A stretch of 18,833 nucleotides of DNA from JBEIFW01 sp044370695. GTDB taxonomy: Bacteria; Actinomycetota; Acidimicrobiia; Acidimicrobiales; Ilumatobacteraceae. This document shows positions 1 to 7,443 of this stretch, piece after piece. The stretch covers positions 1-18,833 of the forward strand of contig JBILVB010000071.1 in assembly GCA_044370695.1 (NCBI GenBank), read 5' to 3'. Each line of letters starts with the position of its first letter. Position 1 is the first letter of the stretch. The notes under the pieces were generated by a model, which was not told the origin of the DNA, did not search any database, and saw only the letters and a program-made list of their open reading frames with translations. The translations under genes and the position numbers were made by a program.

Positions 1-1
1 A

Positions 2-100
2 GCCCTGATCGAGCGGGGCCGGGCCCGCCTCGCTGCGCACGGTCCGGGCTCGATCGTCGCCGCCCAGGTGGCCGCGTACGAACGGGCCGCCGGACCGTAG
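2..100 (+). CDS. C-terminal fragment of an unidentified protein, possibly a glycosyltransferase
   Basis: An open frame enters from the left edge and ends at TAG (98-100), giving 32 residues that begin ALIERGRARLAAHG and end YERAAGP. The pattern (helical, a GRARLA stretch, then a Y-E-x-A ending) resembles the tail of GT4/GT-B glycosyltransferases, but 32 residues are too few for a secure call. Its stop codon overlaps the candidate -10 hexamer of the next gene. The product could equally be another alpha/beta enzyme. Confidence 0.4.
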   Translation, partial: ALIERGRARLAAHGPGSIVAAQVAAYERAAGP

Positions 101-103
101 GGT
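98..103 (+). promoter_or_regulatory. Candidate -10 element (TAGGGT) for a leaderless transcript
   Basis: TAGGGT fits the actinobacterial -10 pattern TANNNT and lies 6 nt before the ATG at 110, the spacing expected if transcription starts at the start codon. No good Shine-Dalgarno sequence precedes this ATG. The element overlaps the TAG stop of the preceding gene. Confidence 0.4.
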
Positions 104-109
104 TGGGAC

Positions 110-1249
110 ATGGCGACCACTCTCACCGACCCGGGCGCACTGCTGGCGGCGGCGCGCGCACTCGTGCCGCTCGTGGAGGCCAACGCCGACGCAAGCGAGC
201 AGGGACGCCGGCTGGCCGCGCCCGTGGTAGAGGCCTTCCGCGAGGCCGGGATGTTCCGGCTCTGCGTCCCTGCGGCCTATGGCGGGCCGGAGCTCGACCC
301 GCTCACCACCTCCGAGATCATCCAGACCCTGGCGGCAGCCGATGGCGCGGCCGGGTGGTGCACGATGATCGCCTCGACCACGTCGTCGATGTCGATGTTC
401 CTGCCCCCGGACACGGCCCGCGCCATCTACGGCGACCCGGCCGTCATCACCGGCGGCGCGTACGCCCCCAACGGCCGGGGGGTGCGCACCGACGCCGGCT
501 GGTCGGTCACCGGCCGCTGGCAGTGGGGGAGCGGCACCCAGCACTGCGACTGGATCACCGGTGGCGCGCTCACCGACGACGGCGGGTTCCACCTGTGTTT
601 CCTGCCCGCAGCCGCCGTCACCTTCCACGACACCTGGCACTCGTCGGGATTGCGGGGCACCGGGTCGCTCGACTTCTCCGTCGACGACCTCGTCGTGCCG
701 TTCGACCGCACCGTGCAGCCCGGCGTGGGCCGGCCCCCGATCGACGGTGCCCTCGCCCGGTTCCCGAACTTCAACCTGCTCGCCACCGGAGTGGCGTCGG
801 CCGCGCTCGGCATCGGGCGGCGCGCCCTCGACGAGATCACCGCGCTGGCCGAGGGCAAACGGCCCCTGTTCTCCGCCAAGACCGTCGCCGATTCCGCCGT
901 CGCCCAGGACGCGTTCGCCCGCGCCGAGGCCGGCCTCGGCGCAGCGCGCGCCTACCTTGCCCACGAGGTCGGCACGGCGTGGGTGACGGCCCAGGCCGGC
1001 GACCGGGTGTCGACCGAGCAGCGGGCCCGGGTGCGCCTGGCGTGCGCACAGGCGGCTCGTGCCGCGGTGGCCGCGGTCGACACCGCGTACGAACTCGGCG
1101 GCGGCTCGTCGGTGTACGCCACCAGCCCGCTGCAACGCTGCCTGCGCGACGTCCACACCGCCTCGCAGCACCTGATGGTGTCGCCCCGCATGTTCGAGAC
1201 CGTCGGCAAGGTCCTGTGGGGCCGCAAGGCCGACGTGACCACGCTGTGA
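110..1249 (+). CDS. Acyl-CoA dehydrogenase-like flavoprotein (flavin-dependent monooxygenase subgroup)
   Basis: 379 residues, the usual length of the acyl-CoA dehydrogenase superfamily. The N-terminal helical part carries FREAGMFRLCVPAAYGG (about 43-59) and a hydrophobic AAADGAAGWCTM stretch. The middle beta domain has VTGRWQWGSGTQHCDW (133-148), and the C-terminal domain has GGGSSVYATSPLQRCLRDVH (about 331-350), the pattern of the type 2 C-terminal domain found in HsaA-like and 4-hydroxyphenylacetate hydroxylase-like oxygenases. Known members of this group use reduced flavin from a partner reductase to hydroxylate rings or heteroatoms; others are true dehydrogenases. It heads a four-gene operon with an LLM oxidoreductase, a crotonase-fold protein and a nitroreductase, the last being a possible flavin-reductase partner (inference). 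ATG 110 is chosen because a TANNNT box lies 6 nt upstream. The substrate is unknown. Confidence 0.85.
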   Translation: MATTLTDPGALLAAARALVPLVEANADASEQGRRLAAPVVEAFREAGMFRLCVPAAYGGPELDPLTTSEIIQTLAAADGAAGWCTMIASTTSSMSMFLPPDTARAIYGDPAVITGGAYAPNGRGVRTDAGWSVTGRWQWGSGTQHCDWITGGALTDDGGFHLCFLPAAAVTFHDTWHSSGLRGTGSLDFSVDDLVVPFDRTVQPGVGRPPIDGALARFPNFNLLATGVASAALGIGRRALDEITALAEGKRPLFSAKTVADSAVAQDAFARAEAGLGAARAYLAHEVGTAWVTAQAGDRVSTEQRARVRLACAQAARAAVAAVDTAYELGGGSSVYATSPLQRCLRDVHTASQHLMVSPRMFETVGKVLWGRKADVTTL

Positions 1250-2262
1250 GCGTGCCGGCCAACCCGGCGTCGGTGGTCCTCGGCCTGTGGCAGGACCGCC
1301 CACCGCGTGAGGTGCTCGCCATCGCCTCGGCCGCCGACGCCCTCGGCTACCCCGAGCTGTGGGTGGGCGAGATGGCCACCTGGGACGCGTTCGCGCTGGC
1401 GACCGCCATCGGTGCCGCCACCGATCGCATCGAGCTCACCGTCGGCCCGCTCGCCGTGCCGGTCCGCAGTGCCATGACCCTGGCGATGGGCACGGCGTCG
1501 GTGGCCGAGCTCACCGGCCGGCCGGTGCATCTCGCCATCGGCACCTCGTCCACCGTCGTCGTCGAGCACTGGCACCAGCGCAGCCGGGCCCGACCCGCCA
1601 TGCAGCTCGAGCACGCCGCCACCGCGCTCGTCCCGCTGCTGGCCGGCGCCCGGGGCCCGGGCGGGTACCGGCTGCGGTTGCCGGCCCCGATCACCTCGCT
1701 CACCGTTGCGGCGCATGGGCCTCGAGCCGTCGAGCTCGGCGGCCGCGTCGCCGACCGGGTCGTGGTCAACACCGTCACGCCGGCGTCGGCGGCGACGATC
1801 CGGGAACGCCTCGAGGACGCGTCCCGCCGGGCCGGCCGGCCCGTGCCCCGGCTGGCGGCATGGCTGTCGGTGTGCGTCGATCCCGGAGCACCGACCCGGG
1901 CGCAGCTCGCCAACGCCTACGCCATGTACCTCGCCGCCCCCGGCTACGGGGAGATGTTCACCGAGGCCGGTTTCGGTGACCTCGTCGCCCGGGCCCGGTC
2001 CGGGGCCGCGTTCGGCGAGCTGGTCGCGACCATCCCCGACGAGCTGCCCGACGCCGTCGGCCTTCACGGCTCGCTCGACGACATCGCCCGGCGGGTGGCG
2101 GCCTACCGGGCCGCCGGTATCGACGAGCTGGCGCTCGCGGTCACCACGGCCGAGGACCCCGACGGCGCCCGCACCCTCGGCGCCGTCGCCACGATCGTGG
2201 GGGTGGGCCCGGCGGGCGGGGGTACGGTCGGCGCCCGTGGAGACCATCCGACTCGAGCGTGA
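1246..2262 (+). CDS. LLM-class (luciferase-like) F420-dependent oxidoreductase
   Basis: 338 residues starting at GTG 1246, which overlaps the TGA of the previous gene (GTGA), so translation is probably coupled. Family signs are the N-terminal beta strand VVLGLWQ, AIASAADALGYPELWVGE (about 26-42), the strand RIELTVGPLAVPVRSAMTLA (about 61-80) and GRPVHLAIGTSS (about 91-102), followed by the conserved AAHGPRAVELGGRVADRVVVN stretch and a late LHGSLDDIARRVAAYRAAGIDELAL helix-strand. Actinobacterial proteins of this shape usually bind coenzyme F420 and transfer a hydride to alcohols, ketones or activated C=C bonds; FMN-using monooxygenases share the fold. Cofactor and substrate are inferred. The reading frame also stays open upstream through the previous gene, but that part is out-of-frame shadow with no family resemblance. 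Confidence 0.85.
   Translation: MSVPANPASVVLGLWQDRPPREVLAIASAADALGYPELWVGEMATWDAFALATAIGAATDRIELTVGPLAVPVRSAMTLAMGTASVAELTGRPVHLAIGTSSTVVVEHWHQRSRARPAMQLEHAATALVPLLAGARGPGGYRLRLPAPITSLTVAAHGPRAVELGGRVADRVVVNTVTPASAATIRERLEDASRRAGRPVPRLAAWLSVCVDPGAPTRAQLANAYAMYLAAPGYGEMFTEAGFGDLVARARSGAAFGELVATIPDELPDAVGLHGSLDDIARRVAAYRAAGIDELALAVTTAEDPDGARTLGAVATIVGVGPAGGGTVGARGDHPTRA
2223..2228 (+). promoter_or_regulatory. Candidate -10 element (TACGGT) inside the end of the LLM gene
   Basis: TACGGT lies 8 nt before the GTG start at 2237, inside the last codons of the LLM gene. It fits TANNNT and may give the downstream crotonase gene its own leaderless transcript. The same string with flanks (GGGGGTACGGTCGGC) recurs at about 14420-14434. 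Confidence 0.3.
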
Positions 2263-3016
2263 CGGCGACGTCCTCGTCGCCACGATCGACCATCCGCGCA
2301 GCGGGCTCAACGCCGTCGACGGCGCGCTGCATCACGATCTCGCCGAGTTGATGCGCACCCTGCGGGCCGAGTCGCAGGCGCGGGCCGTGCTGCTCACCGG
2401 TGCCGGGAAGGCGTTCTCGGCGGGGGGCGACTTCTCGTGGTTCCCGACGCTGCGATCCGTCGAGCGGCTCGCCGCGCTGCACCGGGAGGCCAAGCAGCTC
2501 GTCTGGGACCTGCTCGACATCCCGATCCCCGTGGTGTGCGGTCTCAACGGCCCCGCCGTCGGTCTCGGCGCGTCGATCGCACTGCTGTGCGACGTGATCG
2601 TGATGGCCGACACCGCCACCGTGGTCGACCCCCACGTGCGCGTCGGCATCGTGGCCGGTGACGGCGGCGCCGCCATCTGGCCGCTGCTGGCCGGTCCGGC
2701 GATTGCCAAGCAGTACCTGCTGACCGGCGACCCGGTGCCCGCCGCCGAAGCCCACCGGCTCGGGTTGGTCAACGAGGTCGTGCCGGCGGCCGAGGTGCCG
2801 GCCCGGGCGATGGCGTGGGCGCGGCGCCTCGCCGGCGGGGCCCCGCTCGCGCTGCAGTACACGAAGGCCGCGGTGAACCAGCAGGTGAAGCGGGCGCTGC
2901 TCGAGAGCTTCGACCTGTCGACCGCCTTCGAGCTCACGACGTTCCTGTCCGACGACCACCGCGAGGCGCTCGACGCGCTCGCCGCCAAGCGCACCCCGAA
3001 CTTCCAAGGACGCTGA
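2237..3016 (+). CDS. Enoyl-CoA hydratase/isomerase (crotonase) family protein lacking both usual catalytic glutamates
   Basis: 259 residues, the normal length for a crotonase. The oxyanion-hole segments are present: GKAFSAGGDF (57-66) and NGPAVGLGAS (104-113). The later segment DPHVRVGIVAGDGG (131-144) followed by AKQYLLTGD (157-165) aligns with the PEILLGTIPGAGG...AMEMVLTGD region of mammalian hydratase. There the two catalytic glutamates are replaced by His133 and Gln159. The fold should still bind acyl-CoA and stabilise an enolate, but ordinary syn-hydration is doubtful; isomerase, hydrolase, lyase or a changed mechanism are alternatives. GTG 2237 is chosen because it puts the VETIRLERDGDVLVATID strand at the N-terminus; it overlaps the LLM gene by 26 nt. 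The nitroreductase follows after 3 nt. Confidence 0.88.
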   Translation: METIRLERDGDVLVATIDHPRSGLNAVDGALHHDLAELMRTLRAESQARAVLLTGAGKAFSAGGDFSWFPTLRSVERLAALHREAKQLVWDLLDIPIPVVCGLNGPAVGLGASIALLCDVIVMADTATVVDPHVRVGIVAGDGGAAIWPLLAGPAIAKQYLLTGDPVPAAEAHRLGLVNEVVPAAEVPARAMAWARRLAGGAPLALQYTKAAVNQQVKRALLESFDLSTAFELTTFLSDDHREALDALAAKRTPNFQGR

Positions 3017-3019
3017 CCG

Positions 3020-3688
3020 ATGACCGAACCGATCGACCGGCCCGACGCCATCGAGGCCCTGCTCACCACCCGGGCCGTGCGCCGGTTCACCGACGAACCG
3101 GTGACCGACGACGAGATCCGCCTCTGCCTGCAGGCCGCGCAGCAGGCGCCGACGGGCGGCAACGTCCAGCCGCAGCAGTACCTCGTCGTCACCGATCCCG
3201 AACCCAAGGCGATCGTCGGCGAGCTGTACCGGCTGTCCTACGAGCGCTACGAGCGGGCGCTGCCCGACCCCGCCTCGTTCCGCTCGCCCGAGGACGAGGC
3301 GTCGTGGCGGCGCACCCGGGCCGCGTCGCAGCATCTCGCCGACCACCTTCACGAGGCGCCGGCGCTCGTGCTGTTCCTGCTGCCGATCATCCCGTGGGGC
3401 GCCCGCGACGACGAGGGCTTCCTCGACATCGGCCCGCTCTATGCGTCGGTGTACCCGGCGGTGCAGAACTTCTGCGTGGCGGCCCGGGCGCTCGGGATCG
3501 GCACCGCACTCACCACCGTGATCCGGATCCGCACCGACGAGGTGCGCGCCGCACTCGGCATCCCCGACGGCTACGAGATCGCAGCGCTGGTGCCGATGGG
3601 GCGGCCGGCGGGACGGTTCGGTCAGGCCCGGCGCAAGCCGGCCGCTGCCGTCACCCACTGGCAGCGGTGGGGCGATCGGCAGCGCTGA
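3020..3688 (+). CDS. Nitroreductase family FMN-dependent oxidoreductase
   Basis: 222 residues. The N-terminal ALLTTRAVRRFTDEPVTDDEI (13-33) is the FMN-phosphate-binding arginine motif of nitroreductases, followed by AAQQAPTGGNVQPQQYLVV (39-57), a central VYPAVQNFCVAARALGIGTALTT helix and strand, and LGIPDGYEIAALVPMGRPAGRFG near the end, all in the family order. Members reduce nitro groups, quinones, flavins or enones with NAD(P)H, usually as homodimers in the cytoplasm. It is the last gene of the plus-strand redox operon, 3 nt after the crotonase gene, and could either reduce a pathway intermediate or supply reduced flavin to the first gene product (inference). It ends 7 nt before the convergent HAD gene. 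Confidence 0.88.
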   Translation: MTEPIDRPDAIEALLTTRAVRRFTDEPVTDDEIRLCLQAAQQAPTGGNVQPQQYLVVTDPEPKAIVGELYRLSYERYERALPDPASFRSPEDEASWRRTRAASQHLADHLHEAPALVLFLLPIIPWGARDDEGFLDIGPLYASVYPAVQNFCVAARALGIGTALTTVIRIRTDEVRAALGIPDGYEIAALVPMGRPAGRFGQARRKPAAAVTHWQRWGDRQR

Positions 3689-3695
3689 GCGGCGG

Positions 3696-4361
3696 TCAGA
3701 GCTCGGCCAGCAACGAGGGCAGGTCGTCGAGCGTCTCTATCCGGTGGACCCCGGCCGGCGGGGACCAGTCGTCGTCGTACCGGTCGAGCCACACGCTGAC
3801 CAGCCCGGCGGCGTGTGCCCCCTCGGCGTCGCACGCGATCGAATCGCCGACGTACACCGTGCGGGCCCGCCGGGTGCCGAGCACCTCGCAGATCAGCTCG
3901 AACGCCGCCGCGTCCGGCTTGCGGCGTTCGGCCGGGGCCACGACGGCGTGCTCGAACCAGTCGCGCAGCCGCAGCCGTTCCACCTCGGCCGGCAGGTGCC
4001 GGTTGTTGGACAGCACCGCGAGACGGTGCCGATCGACGAGGGTGTCGAGCGTGGGGACCACGTCCGGGAAGTAGCCGACCCACAGTTCCTCCCGGAACCG
4101 CCGCAGCACGAGCGCAAGGTCGGCCGCATCCAGCTCGGGTAGGGCAGCGGGCCAGTGCTCGTCGGCGGCGTCGTGCAGGGCCCACGTGCGGCGGATCACG
4201 GCCACGCCGTCGCGGCGCTCGTGCAGCACGGCCTCGGCGTAAGCGAGCAGGGTGTCGGCGACGTCGTCGCCGGCGACGTCGCCGACGGTTCGCCGGATCG
4301 ACCCGGTCCAGTCGAGCAGGGTGTCGTCGAGATCGAACACGACGGCGTCGGGACCGGCCAT
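3696..4361 (-). CDS. HAD-superfamily hydrolase (subfamily IA phosphatase)
   Basis: 221 residues from ATG 4361. All four HAD motifs are visible: VVFDLDDTLL with nucleophile Asp10 and general acid/base Asp12; LSNN (117-120); Lys148 in RRKPDAAAF; and YVGDSIACDAEGAHAAG with Asp173 and Asp178. The helical cap lies between motifs I and II, as in subfamily IA phosphatases and dehalogenases. The likely reaction is Mg-dependent hydrolysis of a small phosphomonoester; the substrate is not evident. A second ATG at 4370 would add three residues (MYR); I prefer 4361 because a TACGAT box lies 7 nt before it. It converges with the nitroreductase gene and is separated by 35 nt from the lipoprotein gene upstream on the same strand. 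Confidence 0.85.
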   Translation of the reverse strand: MAGPDAVVFDLDDTLLDWTGSIRRTVGDVAGDDVADTLLAYAEAVLHERRDGVAVIRRTWALHDAADEHWPAALPELDAADLALVLRRFREELWVGYFPDVVPTLDTLVDRHRLAVLSNNRHLPAEVERLRLRDWFEHAVVAPAERRKPDAAAFELICEVLGTRRARTVYVGDSIACDAEGAHAAGLVSVWLDRYDDDWSPPAGVHRIETLDDLPSLLAEL

Positions 4362-4368
4362 CCGATAC

Positions 4369-4374
4369 ATCGTA
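4369..4374 (-). promoter_or_regulatory. Candidate -10 element (TACGAT) for the HAD gene
   Basis: On the minus strand TACGAT is followed by 7 nt and then ATG 4361. It matches TANNNT well and would give a leaderless mRNA. If true, the alternative ATG at 4370 lies inside the promoter and cannot be the start. Confidence 0.4.
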
Positions 4375-4396
4375 GGGATCGTGGTCGGCTCGGGGT

Positions 4397-5146
4397 TCAG
4401 CCGTCGGCCGGCACGGCGAGTTCCCGCAGGCCGTCGCCGCCGGAGGGGATGAACCGGCTGAGCCGCAGCCCGCCAACGGGGAGCCGGTCGAGGCCGACGG
4501 CCTGTTCGAGGCAGGAGGTCCCTGCGCACTCGGTCACCACGACGCGGGCGCCCGGCAGGACACGGAACGGCGACGGCTCGGCGTCGATGTTGCGGACGTA
4601 CCAGTCCTGCCCCGCAGGCAGGGTGACCCCGTCGCGGGCGGCCTCGGAGCGAGCCGCAGCGCCCGTGTAGCGCTCGACGACGTCGATCAGCGCGATCGGC
4701 CCCGGCTGCAGGGCGACGAGATAGCCGTAGGCGTTGGTGTCCGGGAGCACCGGGGGGATCGTCGAACTCGGAGGCGGCAGCGGGACCGTCGTGGTCGGCG
4801 GGCGCTCGCTGGTGGTCACCGGGGCCGGGGTGGTGGCGGGCGCCCTCGTGGTCGTGGTGGCCGGTGCCGTCGGGCCGCCGGTCGTGGTGCCGGCGGTCGT
4901 GGTGTCCGGTGCCGTGGGGCCGGCGGTCGTGGTGGCTCCCGCCGTGGGGCTGGCGGTCGTGGGGCCGGTGGTCGTCGCAGCTGCGCTCGATGCCCCACCG
5001 GTGCCGGCCGTGGTCGCGGTCGAGGTCGAGCCGCGGTCGAGCGCCGGTGCGGTGTCGGCGCCGGACGCGCACGCGGACATCATCAGCGCGCCGACGATCA
5101 CACCGGCGCGGCCGAGCCGTACGGGGAAGGGTCGGGAACGGCGCAC
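4397..5146 (-). CDS. Putative lipoprotein with Thr/Pro/Ala-rich linker and a C-terminal domain of unknown function
   Basis: 249 residues from GTG 5146. The N-terminus has basic residues (RRSRPFPVRLGR), a hydrophobic core and the lipobox LMMSAC with Cys26 as the lipidation site. Residues of about 30-135 are almost only Thr, Ala, Pro and Gly in degenerate repeats (TTTAGPTAP, TTTGGPTAP), a flexible spacer across the cell wall. The C-terminal about 110 residues (from DTNAYGYLVALQPGPIALID) form a compact domain rich in beta-type sequence with Cys207 and Cys212 close together, possibly disulfide-bonded. I do not recognise this domain. No strong ribosome binding site is seen. It is divergent from cysD across a 124-nt gap. 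A role in the cell envelope is inferred only from the lipid anchor. Confidence 0.75.
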   Translation of the reverse strand: MRRSRPFPVRLGRAGVIVGALMMSACASGADTAPALDRGSTSTATTAGTGGASSAAATTTGPTTASPTAGATTTAGPTAPDTTTAGTTTGGPTAPATTTTRAPATTPAPVTTSERPPTTTVPLPPPSSTIPPVLPDTNAYGYLVALQPGPIALIDVVERYTGAAARSEAARDGVTLPAGQDWYVRNIDAEPSPFRVLPGARVVVTECAGTSCLEQAVGLDRLPVGGLRLSRFIPSGGDGLRELAVPADG

Positions 5147-5270
5147 GCCGGTCCCATCGGCAGCGCCGGCCCCCGATGGAGCCCTCGCGAAGCTTGTCGG
5201 GTTCTTGCCGGGCCGCACCGGGAGCCCCGACGCTGACGGTCGATCCTTGGAAGCGACCCGGGAGGAGCTC
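5147..5270. other. Divergent intergenic region between the lipoprotein gene and cysD
   Basis: This 124-nt gap must hold promoters for both directions. I see no convincing -10/-35 pair. GTCGGG (5196-5201) and CCCGAC (5226-5231) form inverted repeats around a GC-rich core and could be an operator or leader hairpin for cysDN; this is weak. A clear Shine-Dalgarno GGAGGAG (5261-5267) sits just before the cysD GTG, one of the few strong ones in the window. Confidence 0.35.
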
Positions 5271-6179
5271 GTGACGACGCCGGCGGCCACGTTGACCCAC
5301 CTCGACCTGTTGGAGGCCGAGGCCATCCACCTCCTGCGCGAGGTCGTCGCCGAGTGCGAGCGACCCTGCCTGTTGTTCTCCGGGGGCAAGGATTCGACCG
5401 TCCTGGCCGAACTGGCCCGCCGGGCCTTCGCCCCGGCGCCGGTGCCGTTCCCGGTGCTGCACGTCGACACGGGGCACAACTTCGACGAGGTGCTCGCGTT
5501 CCGCGACCGGGCGGTCGCCCGCCTCGGTCTGCGCCTGTTGGTCGCGTCGGTCCCGGAGGCGATCGCGGCGGGTCGGGTGATCGAGGAGCCCGGCGGGAGC
5601 CGTAACCGGCTGCAGATCCCCGTCCTCGTCGAGGCGATCGCTCGCCACCGGTTCGACGCCGTGTTCGGCGGGGCACGGCGCGACGAGGACAAGGCCCGGG
5701 CCAAGGAGCGGATGGTGTCGGTGCGCGACGAGTTCTCCCAGTGGGAACCGCGACGGCAGCGGCCCGAGCTGTGGTCGCTGCACAACTGCCGGGTCGGCCC
5801 CGGTGAGCACCTGCGAGTGTTCCCCCTGTCGAACTGGAACGAGCTCGACGTCTGGGCCTACGTGCAGCGGGAGGGGATCGAGCTGCCCTCGCTCTACTAC
5901 GCGCACCGGCGCATCGTCGTCGAGCGCGACGGGATGCTGGTGCCGATCGGCCCGCACGTGTCCGCCCGCCCGGACGAGGAGCCGTTCGAGGCGACCGTAC
6001 GGTTCCGCACCGTCGGCGACGCGACCTGCACGGCGGCGTCGGCCTCGACGGCGGCGACCGTCGAGGCCGTGATCGCCGAGACGGGCGCGGCCATCGTGTC
6101 CGAGCGCGGGGCGACCCGGATCGACGACCGGATCTCCGACACCGGGATGGAAGACCGGAAACGGGAGGGCTACTTCTGA
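5271..6179 (+). CDS. cysD: Sulfate adenylyltransferase subunit 2 (ATP sulfurylase small subunit)
   Basis: 302 residues, the standard CysD length. The PP-loop pyrophosphatase motif SGGKDS is at 37-42, followed by HVDTGHNFDEVLAFRD (64-79), GGARRDEDKARAKER, the SLHN and FPLSNWNELDVWAYVQREGIELPSLYYAHRR segments, and the C-terminal MEDRKREGYF signature. With CysN it forms the heterodimeric ATP sulfurylase that makes adenosine 5'-phosphosulfate (APS) from ATP and sulfate, driven by GTP hydrolysis, in the cytoplasm. GTG 5271 is chosen for the GGAGGAG ribosome binding site just upstream and the family length. Its stop overlaps the cysN start by one base (TGATG). In this setting it probably feeds PAPS to the nearby sulfotransferase; a role in assimilation cannot be excluded. 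Confidence 0.96.
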   Translation: MTTPAATLTHLDLLEAEAIHLLREVVAECERPCLLFSGGKDSTVLAELARRAFAPAPVPFPVLHVDTGHNFDEVLAFRDRAVARLGLRLLVASVPEAIAAGRVIEEPGGSRNRLQIPVLVEAIARHRFDAVFGGARRDEDKARAKERMVSVRDEFSQWEPRRQRPELWSLHNCRVGPGEHLRVFPLSNWNELDVWAYVQREGIELPSLYYAHRRIVVERDGMLVPIGPHVSARPDEEPFEATVRFRTVGDATCTAASASTAATVEAVIAETGAAIVSERGATRIDDRISDTGMEDRKREGYF

Positions 6180-7423
6180 TGGACCTCGTACGTCTGGCGA
6201 CGGCCGGTTCCGTCGACGACGGCAAGTCGACCCTCATCGGACGTCTGTTGTACGACACCAAGAGCTTGCCGGTCGACACGCTCGCATCGCTCGAACGGTC
6301 GAGCCTCGAGCGGGGCCTCGAGCACCTCGAACTCGCCCTGGTCACCGACGGGCTCCGGGCCGAGCGCGAGCAGGGCATCACCATCGACGTCGCCCACCGG
6401 AGCTTCCAGACGCAGCGACGCCGGTTCCTGCTCGCCGACTGCCCCGGGCACGTGCAGTACACGCGCAACATGGTCACCGGGGCGTCGGACGCCGACATCG
6501 CCGTCGTTCTCGTCGACGCCCGGCACGGTCTGATGGAGCAGTCCCGCCGTCATGCCTTCCTTGCGGCACTGCTCGGGGTGCGCCACCTCGTGATCGCAGT
6601 GAACAAGATGGACCTCGTCGGCTTCGCCGCCGAGGTGTTCGAGCGCATCCGGGCCGAGTTCGAGGCGTACTCGGCCAAGCTCGAGGTGCACGACGTCACG
6701 TTCGTCCCGATCAGCGCGCTGCACGGCGACAACGTCGTGACCCGGTCACCGTCGATGCCCTGGTACGAAGGGGCGACCCTGTTGCACCACCTCGAGTCGG
6801 TGCACGTGGCGGCGGACCGCAACTACGTCGACGCCCGCTTCCCGGTGCAACTGGTGCTGCGGCCGCGCACGGCCGAGCACCCCGACTACCGCGGCTACGC
6901 CGGCCGGATGTCGTCGGGGGTGCTGCGCCTCGGCGACGAGGTGGTGGCGCTTCCGGCCGGGTTGACGACCCGGGTCGTCGGGCTCGAGGTGGCCGGTCGA
7001 GCCGTGGCCGAGATCGCCCCGCCGGTGCCGGCGACGGTTCGCCTGGCCGACGACATCGATCTCGGCCGGGGTGACCTGCTGTGCCGGCCCCGCAACCAGC
7101 CCACGGTCACCCAGGACCTGTCGGTGCTCACCTGCTGGATGGACGACCGCAGCGAGCTCGTCGCGGGGCGGCCCCTGCTGGTGAAGCACACGACCCGCAC
7201 GGTGCGGGCCGTGGTGCGCCGTGTCGACTACCGCGTCGATGTCGCCACCCTGCACCGCGTCGAGGCCCCGATGTCGTTGCGGAGCAACGACATCGGCCGG
7301 GTCACCCTGCGAACCACCCAGCCCGTGATGGTCGACCCGTACCACCGCAACCGCGAGACCGGATCGCTTCTGCTCATCGATCCGCAGACGAACGCCACCG
7401 TCGCCGGCGCCCTGGTGCGCTGA
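6179..7423 (+). CDS. cysN: Sulfate adenylyltransferase subunit 1 (GTPase), without a fused APS kinase domain
   Basis: 414 residues. Translation-factor-type GTPase motifs: G1 GSVDDGKS (10-17), the AEREQGITIDVAHR switch segment (61-74), G3 DCPGH (87-91), G4 NKMD (142-145) and G5 SAL (179-181). Two beta-barrel domains follow, with YRGYAGRMSSGVLRLGDEVVALP and the C-terminal SLLLIDPQTNATVAGALV. It is the regulatory GTPase of ATP sulfurylase, pairing with CysD just upstream. In many actinobacteria, such as mycobacteria, the protein is a CysN-CysC fusion of about 600 residues; here it ends after the CysN part and the kinase is a separate gene at 17144-17755. It is convergent with the sulfotransferase gene, with only 10 nt between stop codons. 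Confidence 0.96.
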   Translation: MDLVRLATAGSVDDGKSTLIGRLLYDTKSLPVDTLASLERSSLERGLEHLELALVTDGLRAEREQGITIDVAHRSFQTQRRRFLLADCPGHVQYTRNMVTGASDADIAVVLVDARHGLMEQSRRHAFLAALLGVRHLVIAVNKMDLVGFAAEVFERIRAEFEAYSAKLEVHDVTFVPISALHGDNVVTRSPSMPWYEGATLLHHLESVHVAADRNYVDARFPVQLVLRPRTAEHPDYRGYAGRMSSGVLRLGDEVVALPAGLTTRVVGLEVAGRAVAEIAPPVPATVRLADDIDLGRGDLLCRPRNQPTVTQDLSVLTCWMDDRSELVAGRPLLVKHTTRTVRAVVRRVDYRVDVATLHRVEAPMSLRSNDIGRVTLRTTQPVMVDPYHRNRETGSLLLIDPQTNATVAGALVR

Positions 7424-7443
7424 GGTCGGATCCTCACCAGGGC
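7409..7443. terminator. Inverted repeat across the convergent cysN and sulfotransferase ends, candidate bidirectional terminator
   Basis: GCCCTGGTG (7409-7417) is perfectly complementary to CACCAGGGC (7435-7443). An alternative inner pairing TGAGG (7421-7425) with CCTCA (7432-7436) joins the two convergent stop codons. No U-tract follows on either strand, so any termination would be of the tract-less kind. Confidence 0.5.

Noticed and set aside
103..1245. Upstream extension of the LLM oxidoreductase frame through the first operon gene
   Set aside because: The extension is Arg/His-rich shadow sequence. The oxidoreductase homology begins at GTG 1246, which overlaps the previous stop in a typical coupled start.
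5271..7423. cysDN as an ordinary sulfate assimilation operon
   Set aside because: Not excluded genome-wide, but no reductase gene is present here and a sulfotransferase and cysC lie in the same locus, so PAPS supply for sulfation is the simpler reading.
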